64,000 bases of DNA from Streptomyces sp. A3M-1-3 (GCF_024213665.1 NZ_JANAVP010000024.1:26383-90382); one strand, 5' to 3'; positions 25,610 through 34,524 are shown, counted from the first letter of the stretch. Notes: generated by a model not told the origin, from the sequence alone. Numbers and translations are program-made.

Positions 25610-26965
25610 GTGACGGCCAGACGCGCGCAGCCGTACACGAAAGTGGGTGCTGTCCGGGGTGTCGTTGCGCTGATGCTGCTGCCGGTGGCGCTGTCGGCCG
25701 TCCTCCCACTGGCCGTCGCCGGCGGGGGTACGCGGCGCTGGTTCGGCGGGCGGGACGACAGCCGACGGGCCGAAGCGCAGGCCGCGAAGGATGCCGCGGC
25801 CGCCGCCTTCTACGAGCTGGACACGGCGCAGCGGGATCTGCGGATCTCGATCGAGACGATCACTGCCGTGGACAGTTCGCCCGGGGCACGTAGGGCCGTG
25901 GAGGACTTCGCCGCGCTGGGGCGCCGGATCGACGAGGTGAGCCATGGGTACATCACCGCCGTCGACGCGCATGATCTGGACCGGGACGACCTGGAGGCTT
26001 CGGTCGCCGTCCGCGCTCGGGCGGAGCTGGACCGGGCCAAGGACGAGTTGGTACGGGTCAAGGGGGAGCTGGACCGCTTTACGCAGGGGCTGGGGCCGCT
26101 GCTGGACAAGGCCGAAACGCAGCTCGCCCGGCTCGCTCCGGCGGTCGAGCGGGCTCGACAGGCGCTCCTCGCCGCGAGCAATGCTCTCGATTCGGTGCGC
26201 CAATCCGGAATGAGAGCGGACGATCTGGCCGCGCGGCTGGCCGCCCTCGCCCCCGACCTGACCAAGCTCAACCAGGGAGCGGGCCAGCACGGCGTACAGG
26301 AGACCATCCAGCGCGCCGACCGCGTAGTGCGTGACGCGGAAGCCGTACGGACCGAAGCCGAGCGGCTTCCCGAGCGCGCCGCCGAGATCGACCGCCGGCT
26401 CGTCTCGCTGAGGACGCGCGCGCAAGCCCTCACCACCCGGTCCGGCAAGGTCGATCCCGTACTGAGCGAGCTGCGCCGCCGCTTCACCGCCGCCTGCTGG
26501 CAGGACCTGCAGCCGGTGCCGGAGCAGGCGGCCAACGCCGTACGGCAGGCCGAGGAAAAGCTGCGCGAGGCCGGTAAGGCGCGCGAGGAGCAGCGCTGGG
26601 CGGATGCGACCTCCCTGCTCAGTACGGTCAGGGCACTGCTGAACTCCACCGACGAGGCGGTCTCCGCGGCCGGCGACAGGCTGCAGCGCCTCAACGCCGT
26701 GTCGAAGGATCCGCAGCAGGAGATCCAGCGCACACGCTTCGCGATCCGGGACGCCCAGCGGCTGGCGATGGCCGGCCGCAACACCCCGGACCCGCGGCAC
26801 GCCCGCCCCCTCGACGACGGCGTGGCGCGGCTGGAGCGTGCGATCGCCGGCCTGGAGGGCCGCCACCCCGACTACTGGCACTTCCTGACCGAGACGGAGG
26901 CCGTCCGGCGGACCACGGCCCGGGTGGTGGCCGAGATCCGTGAGGAGCGGGGTTCGGGGAGCTGA
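25610..26965 (+). CDS. Membrane-anchored coiled-coil protein
   Basis: A ~451-aa protein with one N-terminal membrane segment (GVVALMLLPVALSAVLPLAVAGG) followed by almost continuous Ala/Arg/Glu-rich helix with heptad spacing, interrupted near LRRRFTAACWQDLQPVPEQA. This build is conserved in Streptomyces but I know no function; a structural or cell-envelope role is conceivable. I chose the GTG at 25610 with GGGAG 7 bases upstream; an ATG at 25571 lies only one base after a GGGAG. Confidence 0.75.
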   Translation: MTARRAQPYTKVGAVRGVVALMLLPVALSAVLPLAVAGGGTRRWFGGRDDSRRAEAQAAKDAAAAAFYELDTAQRDLRISIETITAVDSSPGARRAVEDFAALGRRIDEVSHGYITAVDAHDLDRDDLEASVAVRARAELDRAKDELVRVKGELDRFTQGLGPLLDKAETQLARLAPAVERARQALLAASNALDSVRQSGMRADDLAARLAALAPDLTKLNQGAGQHGVQETIQRADRVVRDAEAVRTEAERLPERAAEIDRRLVSLRTRAQALTTRSGKVDPVLSELRRRFTAACWQDLQPVPEQAANAVRQAEEKLREAGKAREEQRWADATSLLSTVRALLNSTDEAVSAAGDRLQRLNAVSKDPQQEIQRTRFAIRDAQRLAMAGRNTPDPRHARPLDDGVARLERAIAGLEGRHPDYWHFLTETEAVRRTTARVVAEIREERGSGS

Positions 26966-27065
26966 GCGGGAGCTGAGCGGGAGCTGACTTGTCGCGCGCG
27001 GGGGGGCAGGCGGATCCTGAAGAGACGTGGTCCGTACGGCTGACGCGCTGAGCAAGGAGGCCGAG

Positions 27066-27638
27066 ATGGCCGGTCAGGTACTCCACTCCCACCCCCGGCG
27101 CCGCATTCACCTCGACGAGCATCTGCCCGTCGATCACCGCCTCAGCAAGTTCTACCGGGTGGGCGCGGGCCTGATGGGCCTGGTGCTGCTCGCGTTCGGC
27201 ATCCTCGGGCTGGTCGACAGGATCGGCTTCTTCGACACCGGCGGTGACACGGTCGCGGGGCTGAACACCAACGGCGCGCTGAGCGTGCTCTCCATCTGCG
27301 TCGGCCTGCTGCTCTTCGTCGGCATGGTCATCGGCGGCAACTTCGCCTCGAGCCTGAACATGATCCTCGGCATCGCCTTCATCCTGAGCGGCTTCGTCAA
27401 CATGGCGCTGCTGGAGACGGACTTCAACTTCCTGGCCTTCAGGATCCAGAACGTGCTGTTCAGCTTCGTGGTCGGCGTGATGCTGATGTTCTTCGGGATG
27501 TACGGACGCGTCGGCAGCGCCCTGCCGCACGACAATCCGTACTGGCAGGCCCGCCACCCCGACCGGGCAGCTCGCGAGCAGCGGGAACGGGAGCTGGCCG
27601 GATCCGCGGCCAGGAGGAAGTGGCTGACGTCCGCGTAG
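27066..27638 (+). CDS. DUF4383 membrane protein
   Basis: A 190-aa protein with four predicted membrane helices (VGAGLMGLVLLAFGILGLV, ALSVLSICVGLLLFVGMVIGG, MILGIAFILSGFVNMALL, VLFSFVVGVMLMFFGMYG) and charged ends. The layout fits DUF4383. The ATG at 27066 follows a perfect AAGGAGG at 5 bases. Function unknown. Confidence 0.85.
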   Translation: MAGQVLHSHPRRRIHLDEHLPVDHRLSKFYRVGAGLMGLVLLAFGILGLVDRIGFFDTGGDTVAGLNTNGALSVLSICVGLLLFVGMVIGGNFASSLNMILGIAFILSGFVNMALLETDFNFLAFRIQNVLFSFVVGVMLMFFGMYGRVGSALPHDNPYWQARHPDRAAREQRERELAGSAARRKWLTSA

Positions 27639-27668
27639 GCCCGACCCCCGAGCGGATAGCCTTGGCCC

Positions 27669-27893
27669 ATGCCTCGTTACGAATACCGCTGCCGGACCTG
27701 CGACGACACCTTTGAGCTCAGCCGCCCGATGGCCGAGTCCTCCGCGCCCGCCGCGTGCCCCGGCGGTCATGACGACACGGTCAAGCTGCTGTCGGCCGTC
27801 GCCGTCGGCGGAAGCCGGTCAGCGGCGCCCGCGGCCGCCCAGGGCGGCGGAGGTGGCGGGGGCGGCTGCTGCGGAGGCGGCTGCTGCGGCTGA
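27669..27893 (+). CDS. FmdB-family zinc-ribbon protein
   Basis: A 74-aa protein starting MPRYEYRCRTCDDTFEL, the FmdB/CxxC_CXXC_SSSS signature. The first knuckle is C8-C11; the second is reduced to one Cys (AACPGGHDD), perhaps completed by His. The tail is a Gly run ending GGCCGGGCCG. FmdB-like proteins are putative regulators with poorly known roles. The gene lies 30 bases after the DUF4383 gene. Confidence 0.85.
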   Translation: MPRYEYRCRTCDDTFELSRPMAESSAPAACPGGHDDTVKLLSAVAVGGSRSAAPAAAQGGGGGGGGCCGGGCCG

Positions 27894-27914
27894 GTCCCGC
27901 CGCCAGGCGGCGCG

Positions 27915-28574
27915 CTACCGCTTGCGGGAGAGGGTCAGGCCGTCCGCGACCGTCAGCATCACGCTGTCCATGCGCCCGTCCGACACCACGTGCTCGTTGA
28001 ACTCCTTGATCGCCGCCGCGGCCCCGGCGGCACCCGCATCGGTCACCGCGCCGTGGAACAGCACGTTGTCCGTGACGATCAGGCCACCCTGCCTCATCCG
28101 CGGCACCAACTCGTCCCAGTACGCGATGTAGCTGCTCTTGTCCGCGTCCAGGTACGCCATATCGATGTGCGGCTCGGCCGGCATGGTCCGCAGGGTCTCC
28201 AGCGCGGGCGCGATGCGCAGGTCGATGCGGTCCGCCACGCCTGCCTTCGCCCACGCCTCGAGTCCGTACGCCGTCCACTCCTCCGACACGTCACAGGCGA
28301 TCAGCCTGCCGTCGGCCGGCAGCGCCTCGGCCATCGCCAGCGCGGAGAAGCCGGTGAACGTGCCCACCTCCACGATGTGCCTCGCGCCCGTCAGGCGGAC
28401 GAGGAAGGCCAGCAGCGGACCCTGCTCCTCCGCCGACGTCATGCCGGCGTGCTCGGGCAGCTCGGCGTACGTCGTCTCGACGAGCTCACGCTGGACGGCG
28501 CTCAGCGGCGGATTGTGGGCGAGCATATACGCGTACAGCTCGTCGGTGATCTTGGTGGTGTTGCCCTTGCTCAT
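27915..28574 (-). CDS. Class I SAM-dependent O-methyltransferase (family 3)
   Basis: A 219-aa enzyme of the catechol/caffeoyl-CoA O-methyltransferase type. The SAM-binding motif is HIVEVGTFTGFSALAMA and the metal-binding strand is DMAYLDADKSSYIAYWD, followed by GGLIVTDNVLFHG. The expected Asp and Asn metal ligands are present. Substrate unknown. It is upstream-separated from the Ter-module HAD gene by a strong hairpin and direct repeats, so it is probably transcribed independently. Confidence 0.9.
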   Translation of the reverse strand: MSKGNTTKITDELYAYMLAHNPPLSAVQRELVETTYAELPEHAGMTSAEEQGPLLAFLVRLTGARHIVEVGTFTGFSALAMAEALPADGRLIACDVSEEWTAYGLEAWAKAGVADRIDLRIAPALETLRTMPAEPHIDMAYLDADKSSYIAYWDELVPRMRQGGLIVTDNVLFHGAVTDAGAAGAAAAIKEFNEHVVSDGRMDSVMLTVADGLTLSRKR

Positions 28575-28602
28575 CGTGCGTCGCGCTCCCTGTCGGAGGG
28601 GT

Positions 28603-28632
28603 CAGAGGGGTCGGGCGGGTCCGACCCCTCTG
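28603..28632 (-). terminator. Terminator after the HAD gene
   Basis: A perfect 12-bp stem, CAGAGGGGTCGG/CCGACCCCTCTG, with a 6-base loop, between the HAD stop and the methyltransferase start. Confidence 0.8.
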
Positions 28633-28663
28633 ATACCAAGGTTTCGACCACTGATACCAAGGT
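28631..28663. repeat. Direct repeat TGATACCAAGGT, 21-bp spacing
   Basis: Two exact 12-base copies at 28631-28642 and 28652-28663 sit between the HAD stop and the terminator stem. The 21-bp period equals two helical turns, as in a tandem regulator site. Confidence 0.6.
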
Positions 28664-29478
28664 CAGGACCGGCCCACGGCCGCGGCGCGGCCGAACTCCC
28701 GCAGGATCTCCTCCCCCGCCGCCACGCCCTGCTGCGGCAGCACGGTGAGGTGCGGCGCGCTCCAGCCGGCCTCCGCCAGCTCCCCGTGCCCGGGCCGCCA
28801 GCCGCGGTCCGCGGCCAGCAGCAGATCCGCGTCGAGGAGCGAGTCGCCCGCGGCGAGGGTGAGCGTGGCACCGGTGCGGCGCGCGACCTCCCCTACTGCC
28901 GCGCTCTTGGTGAGCGGCTTCGGTACGGCGTAGATCTTGCGGCCCTGCAGGGACACGGTCCAGCCGCGGCACTCCGCCCACGCGCCCAGCTCCTTGACCC
29001 AGTCCTCGGGCAGCAGCGCGCGCTCGACGACGAGGTAGGCGAAGAGGTCTTCGGCGACCCGCTCCTTGCGCAGCCAGGCCGGGTCGGCCACGGCGGCCAG
29101 ATGGGCGCGGATCTCCTCCAGCGGGGCGCACTCGTCGGCCAGGGTCCCGGCCACCTGGGCCCGCCAGTCGTGGTCGGAGACGCCGTCGACGAGGAGATGC
29201 CCGCCGTTCGCGCAGATCGCGTACTTCGGGGCGGTGCCGGGCAGCCGGATGCGCTGGTACTGCTTGCGGGTGCGGGTCGTCGTCGGTACGAACAGGGTGT
29301 CGGCGGTGAGCTCGGTGAGCAGCGCCACCGCGCTCTCCGTCATGTACGACAGCGGCTTGCGCTCGTGCACCTCGACGCAGAGCAGGCGCGGGGCCTCCGC
29401 GTCGGGCATGGTCAGGCCGAGCGCGGCGGCCGAATAGATCAGCGTACGGTCGAGGTCGCTGGCAATGAGGATGCTCAC
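28663..29478 (-). CDS. HAD-family phosphatase of the Ter-associated module
   Basis: A 271-aa HAD hydrolase. Motif I is IASDLDRTLIYS (DxDxT), motif II lies around FVPTTTRTRKQY, and motif III/IV is the TLAAGDSLLDADLLLAADRG end. A cap domain lies between. Genes of this type are conserved beside TerD/TerC with the phosphoribosyltransferase and CitE-like genes. The GTG overlaps the stop of the fusion gene (GTGA), so it is translationally coupled. It is the last gene of a three-gene leftward operon. Confidence 0.88.
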   Translation of the reverse strand: MSILIASDLDRTLIYSAAALGLTMPDAEAPRLLCVEVHERKPLSYMTESAVALLTELTADTLFVPTTTRTRKQYQRIRLPGTAPKYAICANGGHLLVDGVSDHDWRAQVAGTLADECAPLEEIRAHLAAVADPAWLRKERVAEDLFAYLVVERALLPEDWVKELGAWAECRGWTVSLQGRKIYAVPKPLTKSAAVGEVARRTGATLTLAAGDSLLDADLLLAADRGWRPGHGELAEAGWSAPHLTVLPQQGVAAGEEILREFGRAAAVGRS

Positions 29479-32288
29479 TTGGCAGCCACCGCCTTGCCGT
29501 CCGCGCCCGTCGCGCCGCGCGTGTACTGCGGGTGGATCAATCCGACGCAGGTGTACGGGAGTTCGTCGACCTCCTCGACCGGTACGCCGCGCTGCTCGGC
29601 GAGCAGCCGCACATGGTCGAGGTCGCCGCCGGCTCCGCGCTTGGCGAGGATCCTCCAGGGGACGCGGCGCAGCAGGACACGGGTCGTCTCGCCGACGCCC
29701 GGCTTTACGAGGTTCACGTCGTGGATGCCGTACTCCTCGCTGATCCGCTCGACGGCCGCCCAGCCCTCCCAGGTGGGCGCGCGGTCCGCCGCGAGCAGCT
29801 CCTTAACGTCGGCGTCCACCGCGTCCGCGACCTCGTCGAAGCGGGCCGCGACGGTGTCCAGGAAGTGTCCCGAGACATCGGCGCCGGCCAGCTCGCGGTA
29901 GAACTTCGCGCCGTGGAAGTCGTCCGGACCGACGAGGTCGGCGCGCAGGACAGTACGCGATATCAGCCCGGACACGGTCGAGTTGAGGCACGCGGACGGG
30001 ATGAGGAAGTCCTCGCGCGTCCCGTACGTACGGACGCAGCCGCCCGGGTCGGCGAGGACTGCGATCTCCGGGTCGAAGCCCTCGAACTCGGCCAGCGCGT
30101 CTGCCAGTTCGCGCGTGATCGCTCCCTTGCCGGTCCAGCCGTCGACGAACACGACGTCGGCCGGGTCGTGGTGGGCGGCGAGCCAGCGCATCGCGTTGGT
30201 GTCTATGCCGCGGCCGCGCACGATGGACACCGCGTAGTGCGGCAGGTCCAGGCCGTACCGGTACTGCGCCCAGCGGCGCATCAGTACGCCGACGGGTGTG
30301 CCGGCGCGGGCGAGGGAGACCAGCACGGGATGGGGCGACCGCTCGGCGAGCACGGTTTCGGTGACGGCGCCGACAGCGCGGGCGATCCTGGCCGCGGAGG
30401 CGTCCAGCGCGTCGTGGAACAGCTCCTGGTACGCGGCGGTCGGCTGGTACTCGACGGGCAGCGACTCGGCGTAGTGCGCACCACCCGCCTGGATCGCCTC
30501 CTCGCGTTCCTCGGTGGGGGCTTCCAGCTCCACGTCGGAGAGGTCCTGGAGCAGCCAGCCGACCTCGTCCGGGGCGTACGAGGAGAACGCGGGGCCGCGC
30601 AGGGGCTCGGGCATGGACGGCTCCTGCCGTTGAGGGGCGTGCGCTGGTACGTATGTGGGGACGACGGCCAGCACCACGCGCGGGGCGTGGGCGGCGAGCT
30701 GGGCCAGCAGGCCGTCGGGGGCGTGCAGTTCGGGGGTGTCGGCGGCGGAGTCGACGACGGCGACGATCGCGTCGAAGCCGGCGCCCGCGACGTTGTAGGC
30801 GTACCGCTCGCCGGGGCCGTCGGCCGGGGCGTCGTGGGCGGGGAAGACGATCCGGCTGCGTATCGCGTACCCGGGGTCGTCCACGGCGAGGACGGGCGAC
30901 CGGGTGGTGGTCGAGTACCGCACCTCGGGCGCGGCGCCGGCGTCCTCCAGGGCGCGCGCCAGCCTGAGCGGGGCGTACATCAGCTCCTCGAAGCCGAGGA
31001 CGAGGACGCGTTCGGCGTGCGGGGCGTCCGGCGCGCAGAGCGCGTCGGCGATCCGCGCCGCCATGCCCGGCAGCGCGGCCTCCAGCGCCGCGCGGTGCGC
31101 GGGCGTAAACCCGTGCCGCCCCCCATCGGGCACCCCACCGGGCCACCCGAGCGCCACCCGGACGCACCCGCCGGCAGCAACGACCGCCTCCCGACCGCCC
31201 GCCGGTCCCCCGACCCGGGCCGAACCCTCGCCGGCGCCAGGACCCCCCGGCCCATCGGCCGGAACCGCCGTCGGGGCCACCCCCGCGGCACGGGACGAAC
31301 CGCTGACGGCGGGAGCCCCTGGCACGTCGGCCGGAACCGCCGTCGGGGCCACCCCCGCGGCACGGGACGAACCGCTGATGGCAGGACCCCCTGGCACGTC
31401 GGCCGGCCCATCGGCCGGAACCGCCGTCGCTGCCACCGCCCCGGGAGCCCCAGGCCCGTCGGCCGGGCCGACGGCCTGGACCACCGCCCCGGCCCCGGCC
31501 GAACCGGCGGGTGCCGGGGCCTCTGGGACCTCGGACAGTGCCCCGACGGTCGGCGCTGACGTCGCTTCCTGTTGCGCGACCAGTCGTTGGCCCTTCTCCA
31601 GTACGCCCGCCGGGAGCCGGACCGTTCCTCGGGCAAGGGCTATCAGGTCGATCTGGGCCGTCAGCTCCCCGGCGAGCGCCTCCATCCGGGCCACGTCCGC
31701 CGGCGAGCGCATGTCCACCAGGGCGACCACTACGTACCGCTTGCGCGGGTAGCGCTCGTGCAGGGCGCGGATCGTGTTCAGCACCGTGTTGCCGGTGGAG
31801 AACTCGTCGTCCACCAGGACCAGCGTGCCGTCGCCGGCCAGCAGGCGCGGGTCCTCGGGCAGGAGCAGGTGCGAAGTCGCGTGGGAGTGCGACTCCTCGA
31901 AGCCGCCCGCCTGGGCTACCCCCTCGACCGGGCGGCGCGTCGAGTGCAGATACGGCGCGAGGCCCACCCCGTCGGCGACCGAGTGGCCGAGCCCGGTCGC
32001 CGTCTCGGCGTAGCCGAGGACGACCGCGCGCGCCGCCTCCGCGTCGCCCAGCAGCGCCCGCACCCGCTCGCCGAGTGCGAATCCCGCGTCGTATACGACC
32101 GAGGGCGACTGCGGCACGTGCTTGCCCAGCACGTTCGACACCAGCAGATGCGCCCGCTTGGGATTGCGGCGCAGGGCCAGTCCCAGCAGCTCGCTCAGCC
32201 GCTCGTCACCTTCGAGCGCGACGCCCAGGCGCTCCGCGACCCACGTTCCCGACCAGACCACCACTTTGACTTTCTCTTCCCTCGTCAT
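29475..32288 (-). CDS. PRTase - TRSP - StiP/PRTase_1 - pelota-like fusion protein
   Basis: A 937-aa protein that elsewhere is usually two proteins. Residues 1-240 are a phosphoribosyltransferase with PRPP loop LVLVDDEFSTGNT (157-168). Residues ~243-390 are a repetitive Ala/Gly/Pro linker. Residues ~393-550 are a TRSP-like domain (GFTPAHRAALEAALPG, VLVLGFEELMYAPLRLA). Met559 (MPEPLRGPAFSSYAPDE) begins a StiP/PRTase_1 region, which itself has PRTase-like motifs (SLARAGTPVGVLMRR; VFVDGWTGKGAITREL, 713-727). Residues ~857-920 are pelota-like (VNLVKPGVGETTRVLLRR). It starts directly after the CitE-like stop (TGAATG). The 'cysteine protease' name for StiP is not supported by a motif I can identify. 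Confidence 0.85.
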   Translation of the reverse strand: MTREEKVKVVVWSGTWVAERLGVALEGDERLSELLGLALRRNPKRAHLLVSNVLGKHVPQSPSVVYDAGFALGERVRALLGDAEAARAVVLGYAETATGLGHSVADGVGLAPYLHSTRRPVEGVAQAGGFEESHSHATSHLLLPEDPRLLAGDGTLVLVDDEFSTGNTVLNTIRALHERYPRKRYVVVALVDMRSPADVARMEALAGELTAQIDLIALARGTVRLPAGVLEKGQRLVAQQEATSAPTVGALSEVPEAPAPAGSAGAGAVVQAVGPADGPGAPGAVAATAVPADGPADVPGGPAISGSSRAAGVAPTAVPADVPGAPAVSGSSRAAGVAPTAVPADGPGGPGAGEGSARVGGPAGGREAVVAAGGCVRVALGWPGGVPDGGRHGFTPAHRAALEAALPGMAARIADALCAPDAPHAERVLVLGFEELMYAPLRLARALEDAGAAPEVRYSTTTRSPVLAVDDPGYAIRSRIVFPAHDAPADGPGERYAYNVAGAGFDAIVAVVDSAADTPELHAPDGLLAQLAAHAPRVVLAVVPTYVPAHAPQRQEPSMPEPLRGPAFSSYAPDEVGWLLQDLSDVELEAPTEEREEAIQAGGAHYAESLPVEYQPTAAYQELFHDALDASAARIARAVGAVTETVLAERSPHPVLVSLARAGTPVGVLMRRWAQYRYGLDLPHYAVSIVRGRGIDTNAMRWLAAHHDPADVVFVDGWTGKGAITRELADALAEFEGFDPEIAVLADPGGCVRTYGTREDFLIPSACLNSTVSGLISRTVLRADLVGPDDFHGAKFYRELAGADVSGHFLDTVAARFDEVADAVDADVKELLAADRAPTWEGWAAVERISEEYGIHDVNLVKPGVGETTRVLLRRVPWRILAKRGAGGDLDHVRLLAEQRGVPVEEVDELPYTCVGLIHPQYTRGATGADGKAVAAK
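31255..31404 (-). repeat. 72-base tandem repeat encoding the fusion linker
   Basis: Copies begin at 31261 and 31333, nearly identical, with a partial third at 31417. Each encodes VPADGPG/AVSGSSRAAGVAPTA-type residues. The repeat is in frame and confined to the interdomain linker. Confidence 0.8.
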
Positions 32289-33452
32289 TCAGCCGGAGAG
32301 CCCGGCCGTGAGCAGCTCCACGAAGCCGACCTCTTCCTTCGCCACGCCGAAGACCTCGGCCCGCAGCAGCGTGCGCTCGGCCCAGGCCCGGTGCGGCTTC
32401 ACTTCATTCATTTTGTTCGTATACGCCGAACGCAGCACCCCGCCGCCGCCCCGTTCGGGCCGCAGGATGTCCTGCGCGTCAGTGAACTCCTCGTGACTGA
32501 CGACGGACAGTGCGTGCACGGGCAGCACGTGCGACGGGTGGATACAGGTCTTGCCCTGCAGGCCATTGGCCCGGTCCAGCTCTATCTCCCTGAGCAGTCC
32601 GTCCAGGTCGTGCTCGATCAGCGTGGCCCGCAGGTCCTCCGCCCGTCCCTCCATGAAGGGGCTGCGGCGCAGCTGGGGCTTGAACATGCGTTCCTGGAGG
32701 CGGAAGTACTCCCACACCGGCCCGGTCACGGTGAAGCCCGTACCGTCCGCCCGACCCAGCACGTTCACGACATCGGCGATCACCGCGGCGACGATCTGGA
32801 CGTCGTACGCGGTCATGTCCGGAGACCTGCGCAGACCGTACGCCGAGCAGAAGTCCGTGACGCCGAGCCGGAGCGCAAGGACCCGCTCGCGGTATTTGTC
32901 CACCGTGCGGGCGATTCCGCTGAGCGTCTCGGGGCGGGTTTCCAGATGGAGCAGCTCGGGCGATTCCAGTACGGGCATGGCGAAGAGGCGGTGTCCGCTC
33001 GCCGCTTCCGCCGTGGCGAGCGCCTCCAGAAACGGAACGCCACGCTCCTCCGTGAACTTCGGCAGTACGAATCCGGACAGCCGCCGCACCGAGGGGCCGA
33101 GCCTGCGCACCAGGTCCGGAATCTGGCCCGGTTCACGGACCCGGATGAAAAGCAGCGGACTTTCCTCGTCGCGCGCGTCGAGGTCGGCGAACTGCCGGAC
33201 CAGGTTCTCCTCGCCGGGTGCGACTTCGGCGTCGTCGATGGAATCCTCCAGGCAGAGCACCATGGAGACGACGCCACGGCCGGCCTGCTTCCGTACGTCG
33301 TCGGCGAGCCTGGGCCGGGTGGCGGGGCTGTAGAGCGTGGCACCGAGGGCAGCGGCGAGTATGCGGGCCGGGGAGGCGGCGGTGAAGTCGCACGGCTCCT
33401 GATGGAAGAGACCCGCACGGACGGCAGGCGAAAGATGCCCGAAATGACGCAT
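32289..33452 (-). CDS. HpcH/HpaI aldolase / citrate-lyase-beta-like protein
   Basis: A 387-aa TIM-barrel enzyme of the CitE-like C-C lyase family. Visible are LGATLYSPATRPRLADDV, VSMVLCLEDSIDDAEV (metal-binding acidic residues), GFVLPKF, FAMPVLESPELLHL and GLQGKTCIHPSHVLPV. It belongs to the Ter-linked biosynthetic set and is first in the operon with the fusion protein (zero-base spacing) and the HAD phosphatase. Its substrate is unknown; it may join or cleave a carbon skeleton on a ribosylated intermediate. Confidence 0.88.
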   Translation of the reverse strand: MRHFGHLSPAVRAGLFHQEPCDFTAASPARILAAALGATLYSPATRPRLADDVRKQAGRGVVSMVLCLEDSIDDAEVAPGEENLVRQFADLDARDEESPLLFIRVREPGQIPDLVRRLGPSVRRLSGFVLPKFTEERGVPFLEALATAEAASGHRLFAMPVLESPELLHLETRPETLSGIARTVDKYRERVLALRLGVTDFCSAYGLRRSPDMTAYDVQIVAAVIADVVNVLGRADGTGFTVTGPVWEYFRLQERMFKPQLRRSPFMEGRAEDLRATLIEHDLDGLLREIELDRANGLQGKTCIHPSHVLPVHALSVVSHEEFTDAQDILRPERGGGGVLRSAYTNKMNEVKPHRAWAERTLLRAEVFGVAKEEVGFVELLTAGLSG

Positions 33453-33495
33453 GTGTTTCCCCGTACTGCCTTGGCGGCCCGATCGAACGTGGCCG

Positions 33496-33522
33496 GTAAT
33501 AGTACGTACGAATGCATGTCAA
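33496..33522 (-). promoter_or_regulatory. Candidate promoter of the CitE-like operon
   Basis: Leftward TTGACA (33522-33517) matches the -35 consensus. TATTAC (33501-33496) could be the -10 but the spacer is only 15 bases. The 186-base divergent gap to the TerD-like gene is locally A/T-rich here. Confidence 0.4.
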
Positions 33523-33638
33523 GAGTTCCCCAAGCACATGAAATCCAGGTAACCCGCTTGCACCATGCCCATGTCGCGCGCGGAGAACAAGAGCCCCCGC
33601 GTTGTCCCTCCAGTGTCGGGGAAGGCAGGATGACCGGC

Positions 33639-34502
33639 ATGACGCACGCGATGCTGAAGGGCTCGAACGTCCCCGTAAACGCCACGGCGGTCAGGGCCGT
33701 GCTGCGCTGGACCCCCGGCCCGGACGTTCCGGACGTGGACGCCTCGGCGCTGCTGGTGGGCGCCGACGGCCGGGTGCGCTCCGACGAGGACTTCGTCTTC
33801 TACAACCAGCCGCGCCACCCCTCGGGGCTGGTGTGGCGGCTGGGGAAGAAGCGTCTGGCGGACGGCGTGACGGACGCGGTGCAGACGGACCTCGCCGGTC
33901 TCGAACGCGCGGTGGACCGGGTACTGATCGTGGCGTCCGCCGAGGATGTCCCCTTCGAGCGGGTACGGGACCTGCGCATCCTCGTCTACGACGCCACGGC
34001 GCAGGGCAGCGGCGAGCCGCTCGCCTATTTCGACGTACGGCCCGAGACCGGCGCGGAGACCGCGCTGATCTGCGGCGAGCTGTACCGGCGCGGCGACGGC
34101 TGGAAGTTCCGCGCGCTGGGCGAGGGGTATTCCAACGGCCTGGTCGGCCTGGCCACGAACCACGGCATCTCGGTGGACGAGGGCGACGGCGAGTCCGCGA
34201 CTCCCGACCAGGGCCAGGCCGTCGCAGAGCCCGCGCCCCAGCCGCAGCCCCAGCCGCAGCCCCAGCCGCAGCCCCAGCCCCAGCCCGCGTACGGGTACCC
34301 GCAGGTGCCCCCTCAGCCCACGGCGCAGCCCGCGTACGGCTACCCCCAGCCGGCCTCGCCGCAGCCCGCGTACGGCTACCCCCAGCCGGCCTCGCCGCAG
34401 CCCGCGTACGGCTATCCGCAGCCGGCGGCCACGATTCCGGCGCCCACGGCCGACCCGGACTTCCGGCTGCCGCCGCAGGGACCTCAGTTCCTCCGGCGCT
34501 GA
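33639..34502 (+). CDS. TerD-domain protein with repetitive Pro/Gln/Tyr tail
   Basis: A ~287-aa protein. The first ~185 residues are a TerD domain (VPDVDASALLVGADGRV, FVFYNQPRHPSGLVWRL, ETALICGELYRRGDGWKFRALGEGY), slightly divergent in the Ca-binding region. The rest is low complexity: (PQ)n and three QPAYGYPQPAS units. TerD proteins bind calcium and act in tellurite and general stress responses. It is divergent from the CitE-like operon. The ATG at 33639 has GGCAGGA at 8 bases; an ATG at 33630 is possible. Confidence 0.88.
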   Translation: MTHAMLKGSNVPVNATAVRAVLRWTPGPDVPDVDASALLVGADGRVRSDEDFVFYNQPRHPSGLVWRLGKKRLADGVTDAVQTDLAGLERAVDRVLIVASAEDVPFERVRDLRILVYDATAQGSGEPLAYFDVRPETGAETALICGELYRRGDGWKFRALGEGYSNGLVGLATNHGISVDEGDGESATPDQGQAVAEPAPQPQPQPQPQPQPQPQPAYGYPQVPPQPTAQPAYGYPQPASPQPAYGYPQPASPQPAYGYPQPAATIPAPTADPDFRLPPQGPQFLRR

Positions 34503-34524
34503 GTGCCCTGTCGGACCGCGCCCG

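Noticed and set aside
29475..30616. Accepting the cysteine-protease label for the StiP region
   Set aside because: I see PRTase-like motifs and no convincing Cys-His protease signature.
31572..34502. Very long rightward open frame ending as the TerD-tail protein
   Set aside because: The part before 33630 is antisense to the fusion and CitE-like genes; TerD similarity begins at 33639.
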